Position numbers and translations under genes: made by a program. DNA of 64,000 nt from Dyadobacter subterraneus. GTDB lineage: Bacteria > Bacteroidota > Bacteroidia > Cytophagales > Spirosomataceae. The stretch covers positions 5,806,501 to 5,870,500 of the forward strand of contig NZ_JACYGY010000001.1 in the NCBI RefSeq assembly GCF_015221875.1, in the 5' to 3' direction. How positions within the stretch are numbered: position 1 is the first letter of the stretch; each line of letters begins with the position of its first letter. Below are positions 63,802 through 64,000 of the stretch, piece after piece. Below the pieces are notes generated by a model. It saw nothing but the letters and a program-made list of their open reading frames with translations, did not search any database and was not told where the DNA came from.

Positions 63802-64000
63802 ATGATGCGCAACTTTATACTGCTTTTACTTTGGGGATTGTTGCCAACTGCTATTTATGCACAAAATGTCCCGTTAGGAACATGGGAATCGCATTTTAGC
63901 TATCGTTCAGCAAAACATATTCTTAAAGTCCGCAACAAAATTTTTTGCTCTTCCTACAACGGACTTTTCAGTTTTGACCAGGTTAACAACCAGATTACAA
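63802..64000 (+). CDS. porZ: Type IX secretion system protein PorZ, N-terminal part
   Basis: ATG at 63802 (or 63805) after AAAGGCGGA, open to the window end (66 codons). Signal peptide MMRNFILLLLWGLLPTAIYAQ, then VPLGTWESHFSYRSAKHILKV and GLFSFDQ, which fit the first propeller blade of PorZ. PorZ is part of the T9SS attachment complex that links cargo to A-LPS at the cell surface. The rest of the gene lies beyond the window. Confidence 0.75.
   Translation, partial: MMRNFILLLLWGLLPTAIYAQNVPLGTWESHFSYRSAKHILKVRNKIFCSSYNGLFSFDQVNNQIT

Overview
The window is a stretch of chromosome from a member of the Bacteroidota, most likely order Cytophagales and close to Dyadobacter. The evidence is gene content (gliding/type IX secretion genes gldD and porZ, Wzi-family capsule proteins, an ISAon1-type element, DUF1080, Tat-exported Gfo/Idh/MocA and NHL proteins, a TonB-dependent receptor with a carboxypeptidase-regulatory domain) and promoters of the Bacteroidota form TTTG-N19-22-TAnnTTTG. 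The genus is an inference. Calls rest on reading motifs; no database search was run.

Layout. 1-9.8 kb: end of a surface polysaccharide locus (membrane protein end, GT4 glycosyltransferase, methyltransferase, beta-helix protein, sugar-phosphate transferase, three consecutive Wzi-like outer membrane proteins). 9.85-16.2 kb: HIT protein, DUF1080 protein, a very large SF1 helicase, TerC. 16.6-16.8 kb: tRNA-Gly(GCC) and tRNA-Leu(UAA). 16.9-21.4 kb: an accessory insert holding a decayed ISAon1 element and then a compact regulatory locus. 21.5-36.5 kb: mostly housekeeping (SNF2 helicase, purA, fur, relA/spoT, tRNA-Leu(UAG), tig, clpP, clpX, SDR, PfkB kinase). 38.7-42.9 kb: a metal-uptake regulon (TonB receptor, lipoprotein, Zur-like repressor, MerC) with three copies of a TGCAAC-N3-GTTGCA operator. 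46.0-47.1 kb: a RAYT transposase with three REP-like units. 47.1-64 kb: SDR, gldD, glmS, glycogen synthase domain, panC, panD, flippase-like protein, heptose adenylyltransferase, metallopeptidase, gcvT, comB, an Ig-like repeat protein and the start of porZ.

The most interesting system is at 18.4-20.9 kb. A small XRE repressor faces an operon of an ECF-sigma-like protein with an additional C-terminal helix-turn-helix and a 363-residue protein that reads as a nuclease-dead, truncated Cas12f/TnpB homologue. Directly downstream lie two tandem structured RNA units that share single-stranded motifs, have covarying stems and both end in CATATACAAC, as Cas12f-type guide scaffolds do. I read this as an RNA-guided sigma-factor recruitment (RNA-guided transcription) locus. 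From memory, dCas12f-sigmaE pairs of this kind have recently been reported in Bacteroidota. The XRE/operator control, the tandem scaffold pair and the particular guides here deserve direct study.
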